Positions 48,328 to 52,795 of a stretch of 52,795 nt of DNA are shown here, piece by piece. This DNA comes from a virus. The stretch is taken from positions 1 to 52,795 of the IMG/VR virus record IMGVR_UViG_3300043786_001648; one strand, given 5' to 3'. The notes under the pieces are model-generated. The model had not been told where the DNA came from. It searched no databases and worked only from the letters and a program-made list of their open reading frames with translations. Within the stretch, counting starts at the first letter, position 1; every line of letters starts with the position of its first letter. The position numbers and the translations under genes were made by a program.

Positions 48328-50940
48328 TCAGCCTCCCTGGTTGAAGCCCATCAGGACGCCGTCGACGAGGGACCGGAGCCGGTCCTCGTTCTTCTGGAGC
48401 AGGTCGGCCTGCTTGCGCTCGGCCCTCGAGAACTGCCGGTCGAACGTCATCTGGCCGGGCACGTCCTTCGGGGGCGGGGCCATGTCGGGCGTGCTGACGC
48501 GCGGGGTGCCGCGCATGGCGGCCTGCTGTTCCCGGAGGTACCGCTGCACGTTGGCCGCGGCCGGGCTGCCGGCTCCGCCCCTTTGGGCGTCCCATGCGTT
48601 CACGCGCCCGCGCGGGACCCCCGAGAAGGCAGCGTCGTCGCCGGTGCGCATGGCGCCGCGGTTGATGAGGTTCTCGGACGGGTAGTCGGTGACGGGGCTG
48701 TTGAAGAAGGTGCGGAGCTTCGAGACGGCCTCGTCGGGGGTGGCGGCCGCGAAGTTCGAGTTGAGGTACTTCTGGGCCTGCTGGACCTCGGGCACGTCGA
48801 AGCCGCCCTTGAGCTGCTTCAGGTTGCCCTTGATGAGCCAGCCGTCGGCGTCGGTCCCGAAGAACGGGTACCACTCGCCCGCAGTCTTGCCGGAGGTGCC
48901 GCCCTGGCTCCGGTAGAAGGGGACGGTCTCGCCGTTCACCTTGAGGAACACGACCGGGCGGCCGCCTTCGCCGGGGCTGTCGATGACGGTGAAGGAGCCG
49001 GTGCGGCCGGTCTTCGGGTCGGTGACGACCTGGAAGGTGGGGCTGTCGGGCGCCGTCTGGAACTCGCGGACGACGTTGAGGTTCTTGGTGTCGGAGGGCG
49101 CCGTCGACCGGCGGAACCCGGGCAGCAGCCCTTGTTCGGCGGTCTCCCGGACCGCGATCCCCGGATCGACCTTGCCCGATGCGGATGCGTCGCGGGCGGC
49201 GGCCTCGGGGGTGGTGCGGGCCGTGGCGGCCAGGCCTTCCTTGGACGCGGGCGCGGGCGCGGGAGCCGCCTTGGCTTCGGCCTGCACGGTCGACAGGGCG
49301 TCGTCGGTGACGGAGCCCGGGGGCAGCTGGCGCGACACGGGCGCGGGCCCGGGCGGCGGAGTCACGAGCGTGCGCTCGAGCTGGCGGTTCGGCGCCGCGG
49401 GACCGGGAGGGGGCGTCACGAGCGTCCGGGGAGGCAGCTGGCCCTGCGGCGGCTCGGGAGCAGTGGGGGGCACCAGGCGCTGCTTGCGAATCACGGGGAG
49501 CATCAGGCCGAGGCCAGCCATGAGGGTGTCGTCCTCCATGGTCTCGGAGGAAGCCGCCTGGTTCATGGCTCCGATTCCGGCGATGCCGGCCCCGACCGGG
49601 GCGCCCGGGCCCACGGCGCTGCCGAGGTAGGCGAGGCTCTCGAGCTGGGATCCGAGGTTGAGGCCGGGGGTGCGCTCGTTGAGGCCCTGGACGCCGGCCG
49701 CGAGATGCTCCCCGAAGCTCTGCGGGCCCTCGGGTCCGGGCGAGATCGTGGTGCCGTAGCGATCGGGGTAGGCGCGGGCGAGCCTGCGGTTCAGGTCGGC
49801 GTGGAAGCCGGCGAGACCGCGCTCGCCCATGGTGGCGACGTCGACGCCCTGACGCTTGTACTCCTCGACCAGCTTCTCGTACTCGGCGCGGTACTCGGGC
49901 GGCCGGGAGGCCCACGCGGCCTCGAGCCTTCCGTCCATGCCGAGCGCGGCCTTCTCCATGGCGCCCGCGGTCACGGGTCCCTGGGCCTGGGCCTCGAGGT
50001 CGGAGAGTGCGGCCATCTGCTCGCCCATCGGGTAGTCGGCGAGCGTCTTGATCATGGCGTTGCGGGCCGCGGGGTCCATCGCGCGGAGCCGGGCGCCGAA
50101 GCCCTCCTCCTCGCGGCCGAGCGCGGCGATCCGCTGCTTCACCTCCGGAGACAGCCTGTTGAGCACGAAGTCCGATTCGGTGGGTTCGCCCGGCTTCGGG
50201 CTCGGAGGAAGCGGCCTGGTCGGCTTGGCGTCGGGACCCCACGTCCTGTAGAACTCGCGGTAGATGGCCGGGTCTATCCCTGGTTCGGCGACTTCGGAGA
50301 GGGCGCTCTGGGGCGTGGAGCGGAGGAGCCCGCGAATGTCGGACTGGGACTTGACAGGCGGAGCAGATTGGGTAGGCTGTTCGGCAGCAGTCGCAGAAGC
50401 AGTCGAAGAAGCAGCACGGTCTCTCTCGTCACGACGCTCCCGCGCGGCCCTACGGGCTGCCCCTTCTGCCCTAGTCCTTTCAAGCATCAGTTCGTAGTTT
50501 CGGGCCGACTGTCGGCCGAGGCGCTCCGACTCGCGCTCGACGGCTCCAAGTCGGTTGAGCTCGTTGCGGTACCTCTCGCCGACCCTCTTGTAGGAGAGGG
50601 CCGGGACTGCTTCGCCGCGGGCCTCGCGCTCCTTGAGCCCGGCGAGCTCGGCCTCGTACATGGTCTTGGCCGCGACACGCTGCTCGGACTGGTCCATCAT
50701 CGAGCGGTACTTGTAGGAGCGGGGGTAGTCGCCGCGGGCGTCCGGAACCTGCCGGGGCCGAGGGGCGGGGGCCGGCGTGGGCGCGGGTGCGGTGGGACGC
50801 GGAGCAGGAGGCGCGACGGGGCGTGCTTGTCGCGCGGCGGCGGGAGCGGCCGTCTGCGGTGGAACCCGGCGGGAGAAGCCCATCGGGTTCGACCAGTCGG
50901 CCGTGAAGAAACTAGACCAGGGATCAGGAAGCTGGGACAT
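48328..50940 (-). CDS. Large virion protein, first gene of the minus block, 870 aa
   Basis: Start set at ATG 50940 (MSQLPDPWSS) with AGGAG upstream, not the in-frame ATG at 50982. Residues 20-75 are Pro/Ala-rich, then a long coiled coil (about 90-190). A central Gly/Ala/Met-rich segment (GAPVGAGIAGIGAM near 480) and a tandem repeat TLVTPPPGPA (about 535-570) precede a globular beta domain near 630-720 (FTVIDSPGEGGRPVVFLKVNG). It is probably an internal or injected virion protein. Function is not recognised. Confidence 0.6.
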   Translation of the reverse strand: MSQLPDPWSSFFTADWSNPMGFSRRVPPQTAAPAAARQARPVAPPAPRPTAPAPTPAPAPRPRQVPDARGDYPRSYKYRSMMDQSEQRVAAKTMYEAELAGLKEREARGEAVPALSYKRVGERYRNELNRLGAVERESERLGRQSARNYELMLERTRAEGAARRAARERRDERDRAASSTASATAAEQPTQSAPPVKSQSDIRGLLRSTPQSALSEVAEPGIDPAIYREFYRTWGPDAKPTRPLPPSPKPGEPTESDFVLNRLSPEVKQRIAALGREEEGFGARLRAMDPAARNAMIKTLADYPMGEQMAALSDLEAQAQGPVTAGAMEKAALGMDGRLEAAWASRPPEYRAEYEKLVEEYKRQGVDVATMGERGLAGFHADLNRRLARAYPDRYGTTISPGPEGPQSFGEHLAAGVQGLNERTPGLNLGSQLESLAYLGSAVGPGAPVGAGIAGIGAMNQAASSETMEDDTLMAGLGLMLPVIRKQRLVPPTAPEPPQGQLPPRTLVTPPPGPAAPNRQLERTLVTPPPGPAPVSRQLPPGSVTDDALSTVQAEAKAAPAPAPASKEGLAATARTTPEAAARDASASGKVDPGIAVRETAEQGLLPGFRRSTAPSDTKNLNVVREFQTAPDSPTFQVVTDPKTGRTGSFTVIDSPGEGGRPVVFLKVNGETVPFYRSQGGTSGKTAGEWYPFFGTDADGWLIKGNLKQLKGGFDVPEVQQAQKYLNSNFAAATPDEAVSKLRTFFNSPVTDYPSENLINRGAMRTGDDAAFSGVPRGRVNAWDAQRGGAGSPAAANVQRYLREQQAAMRGTPRVSTPDMAPPPKDVPGQMTFDRQFSRAERKQADLLQKNEDRLRSLVDGVLMGFNQGG

Positions 50941-50968
50941 AGGTGTCTCCTTCAGGAAGGATAATCGG

Positions 50969-52396
50969 ATGACGCTGGGCACACAACAAAATCCGCTGAG
51001 GACTACGGAGCCGATGAAGGTCGCACGGGCGATGCTGAAGGTCTGTCACGAGGACGGGCTTGGGCTGAAGGAGGTGCAGGGGAGGTTGTTCGAGTGGTAC
51101 GGCGGCAAGTGGGTGCAGAGGGACCTGCAGTGGCTCGAGGACGCCGTGTGGCGGTGGACCGAGGACCTGCACGTGAGCGACGATCCGAACGGGCTCGTGG
51201 TCGAGAGGTACGGGCCGACGGAGTCGAAGGTGAACGGGATCGTGCGGGCGATGCAGGCGCTGTGCCGGGTGGCGGGCACCGAGGTGCCGCAGTGGCTGCG
51301 GCCGGAGCTGAGGGACAGGCTCGAGGACCCCCACTGCTCGGTGAGCTTCAGGGACGTCGTGGTGGACGTGCGGGCGAGCGCGGCGTCCGGGGGGATCGTG
51401 TGCGTGCCGCGGACGGTGGAGTGGTTCGAGCCGTGCGTGGTCGACGTGGATTTGGATGGGGATGCCGGGTGTCCAAGGTGGATGCGGTGCCTCGAGGAGT
51501 GGAGCGGCGGCGACGAGGCGTGGAAGGAGCTTCTGCAGCGGTGGATGGGCTACTCGCTGATGAGCCACCGAAGGTACGCCAAGTGGATGCTTTTTCATGG
51601 GAAGATCAGGGCCGGCAAGGGGACGATCGGAACCGTGATGCGGTGGCTGATCGGCGGGACCGGGTTCGTGGGCACGAGTCTGGACGAGCTGGCCGGCAGC
51701 TTCGGGCTCGACGGGATCGAGTTCGCGCGCGTCATGTGCGTGAGCGAGGTCTCGGCCCTGGATTCGAGGGAGGGAGAGGTCGCCGTGCGGGTCCTCAAGA
51801 ATGTGCTCGGCAGGGACCCGATCTCGGTGAACGCGAAGTACAAGCGGCAGATCCGGAACGTCGTGATCAACGCGGCGCCGTGGGTGCAGAGCAACGAGAT
51901 CCCCCAGCTGCCGAACAAGGGGAGAGGGCTCAGCGGCAAGATGCTGGTGTTGCCGTTCGAACACTCGTTCGAGGGCCGTGAGCAGTTCGACCTGATGGAC
52001 GTGCTCAAGGGAGAGCTGCAGGGGATCGCGGCCTGGGCGCTCAGGGGAGCCATCAAGCTGGAGGCGGCCCCCGAGACCGAGAAGTTTCCCCCCACTGGAT
52101 CGGCCGCGCGGCTGGTCCGGGACTACCACCTGGCCAACAACCCGTTCGATTACTTCTTGGAGGCCCGGTTCGTGAGGAATCCCCAGGGGTTCGTGAGCAA
52201 CGAGGCCGTCCGGAGGGAATGGAAGGACTGGGTGCGGTCCAATAACGTGCAGATGAAGGTGGCCGACAACCAACTGCTAGGGCGTATTGTGAGCGAGAGT
52301 AGCTGGATGTTGAACAGAGTCAGGAAAGGTGCTGAAGGATTGCGCGCGATCGAGGGTCTTTCGCTGAAGAAGGACAAAGACGACGAACTGGACTGA
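50969..52396 (+). CDS. P4/D5-type primase-helicase (helicase domain), 475 aa
   Basis: ATG 50969 with AGGAAGG upstream. Walker A GKIRAGKGT with Lys217, then GTSLDELAGSFGLD, VMCVSEVS, NAKYKRQIRNVVINAAPWVQSNEIP and a C-terminal KDWVRSN-type end are the signature of phage/plasmid SF3 helicases (P4 family, D5_N type). No primase catalytic core is seen, so priming may be provided by another protein. It diverges from the minus-strand block across 28 bases and lies next to the candidate origin. Confidence 0.9.
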   Translation: MTLGTQQNPLRTTEPMKVARAMLKVCHEDGLGLKEVQGRLFEWYGGKWVQRDLQWLEDAVWRWTEDLHVSDDPNGLVVERYGPTESKVNGIVRAMQALCRVAGTEVPQWLRPELRDRLEDPHCSVSFRDVVVDVRASAASGGIVCVPRTVEWFEPCVVDVDLDGDAGCPRWMRCLEEWSGGDEAWKELLQRWMGYSLMSHRRYAKWMLFHGKIRAGKGTIGTVMRWLIGGTGFVGTSLDELAGSFGLDGIEFARVMCVSEVSALDSREGEVAVRVLKNVLGRDPISVNAKYKRQIRNVVINAAPWVQSNEIPQLPNKGRGLSGKMLVLPFEHSFEGREQFDLMDVLKGELQGIAAWALRGAIKLEAAPETEKFPPTGSAARLVRDYHLANNPFDYFLEARFVRNPQGFVSNEAVRREWKDWVRSNNVQMKVADNQLLGRIVSESSWMLNRVRKGAEGLRAIEGLSLKKDKDDELD

Positions 52397-52453
52397 CCGC
52401 TGAGGGCACTGACAGGTTTTTCCCACAACATTTCTCCTTATATCTTCTCCCCT

Positions 52454-52513
52454 TTATCTCTCTCTCTATATCTGTCAGTCTTGTCAGTAGAGAGAAGAGA
52501 GAGAGAGAAAGGG
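52454..52513. repeat. CT-tract/AG-tract imperfect inverted repeat flanking two TGTCAG words
   Basis: A run of alternating C and T near 52456-52469 can pair with the AG-repeat run near 52489-52510, giving a long imperfect stem whose loop contains CTGTCAG and TTGTCAG (52472-52487). Such a structure may be a terminator-like stem after the primase gene, or part of an origin. Confidence 0.55.
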
Positions 52514-52586
52514 CCTTGGGGCTTCAGGAACGGGGTTCGATGGACCGATAAATGGTCAGACGGCACCGGTGGGTCTGGCGGTAGGT

Positions 52587-52605
52587 CTGACAGTGGGCCT
52601 GTCAG
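52587..52605. promoter_or_regulatory. Perfect inverted repeat CTGACAG-N5-CTGTCAG
   Basis: Two 7-bp arms, 52587-52593 and 52599-52605, are exact reverse complements separated by TGGGC. The same word occurs upstream at 52409 and 52472, so this looks like a dimeric protein-binding site (initiator iteron or operator). No HTH partner can be assigned from sequence. Confidence 0.5.
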
Positions 52606-52634
52606 GGGGCAAAATCTCAGACAAAAATGGTCTT

Positions 52635-52795
52635 TCCCCCAACTTCAGGGTCGCCCGTCAGGGGGCTTGGGGGGGGGTGCAGCGGTGCGTGGGTGGGCGA
52701 GGGTACGAGTTATGGGACTCGGGGACAGGCGCGCCCGTGGTCGAGTATGCAAGCGGCGAGATTCCGAAAGAGCGCGTAAGTGCTTGTGGCACAAG
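52635..52795. repeat. Right copy of terminal direct repeat
   Basis: Matches bases 1-162 with one G fewer in the homopolymer. The non-redundant genome is therefore about 52,634 bp, and the primase gene ending at 52396 lies directly upstream of the early gene that starts at 280. Confidence 0.9.

Larger units (their letters stand above)
1229..52097. repeat. Genome-wide CCCCCACTG word, 35 copies
   Basis: Exact 9-mer found by hand, plus strand (CCCCCACTG) at 3069, 4460, 6199, 9307, 9484, 12981, 13755, 16432, 17131, 20267, 21850, 27376, 27679, 30075, 31397, 33331, 37521, 40000, 42157, 45706, 47261, 51328 and 52089; as CAGTGGGGG at 1229, 4476, 11103, 14678, 14793, 16788, 27767, 29830, 33488, 34421, 47881 and 49461. 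The next bases tend towards G/A, then T/A, then C (often GTC, ATC or GATC), and an A often precedes the C-run. Confidence 0.85.
52397..52634. other. Non-coding region, candidate replication origin/control region
   Basis: No convincing gene lies between the primase-helicase stop and the right terminal repeat. The stretch contains the most A+T-rich sequence of the genome, a pyrimidine tract (about 52445-52472) facing a purine tract (about 52489-52513), and repeated CTGTCAG/CTGACAG words at 52409, 52472, 52587 and 52599, with near matches at 52481 (TTGTCAG) and 52655 (CCGTCAG). It sits immediately downstream of a replicative primase-helicase gene. Iteron-like repeats plus a strand-biased tract fit an origin or a regulatory hub; this is inference from structure only. 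Confidence 0.5.

Noticed and set aside
50900-50968. GATAAT (50960-50965) and CTAGAC (50912-50917) as promoters for the primase gene
   Set aside because: GATAAT is only 3 bases from the start codon and neither has an acceptable -35.
52529-52560. GGGGTTCGAT resembling a tRNA T-arm
   Set aside because: No matching acceptor stem, anticodon arm or CCCC partner is present around it; no tRNA is seen in the window.
1-52795. CRISPR array, insertion sequence or retroelement
   Set aside because: No regularly spaced direct repeats, transposase, reverse transcriptase or integrase are visible; the repeated 9-mer has irregular spacing and both orientations.

Overview
The window is one complete, G+C-rich double-stranded DNA phage genome of about 52.6 kb. 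The first 162 bases recur as the last 161, differing only in the length of one G-run, so the contig closes on itself or carries short direct terminal repeats. A portal, terminase, scaffold, major capsid protein, head-tail adaptor, tail-nozzle-like protein and a run of large ejection-type proteins, with no tape measure, sheath or long-tail genes, suggest a short-tailed (podovirus-like) member of the Caudoviricetes. Candidate outer-membrane lipoproteins next to a holin-like gene suggest a Gram-negative host. I see no integrase, no convincing CI-type repressor and no T7-type RNA polymerase, so a lytic life style using host polymerase, possibly with a phage sigma-like factor, is the simplest reading.

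Layout. Plus strand, 50969 to 52396 and then across the closure to 17109: a P4/D5-type primase-helicase; a non-coding region of about 0.5 kb (52397 to the end plus 1-279) with TGTCAG repeats and a purine/pyrimidine inverted repeat, the best origin candidate; many small early genes separated by strong terminators (DUF932, GP88-like and zinc-ribbon proteins among them); a uracil-DNA-glycosylase-like protein and a family A DNA polymerase; an HTH protein and an ERCC4-type nuclease; a lysis-like cassette; a sigma-like factor; and a recombination module (PD-(D/E)XK nuclease, Sak4/RecA-like ATPase, probable single-strand-binding protein). Minus strand, 50940 down to 17106: a virion protein, small basic peptides, a LamG-type adhesin, a fibre-like protein, terminase, portal, scaffold, capsid, adaptor, cysteine-rich virion proteins, a very large tail protein and five ejection-type proteins. 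The two transcription units converge on overlapping stop codons at 17106-17109 and diverge across only 28 bp at 50941-50968. Genes are packed with ATGA/GTGA/TGATG overlaps, implying translational coupling.

The most striking feature that no gene explains is a 9-bp word, CCCCCACTG, found by hand 35 times in both orientations and in all reading frames across the whole genome, where about one copy is expected by chance. It sometimes forms one or both arms of terminator hairpins, but mostly lies inside genes. It is the main candidate here for an undescribed genome-wide DNA signal.
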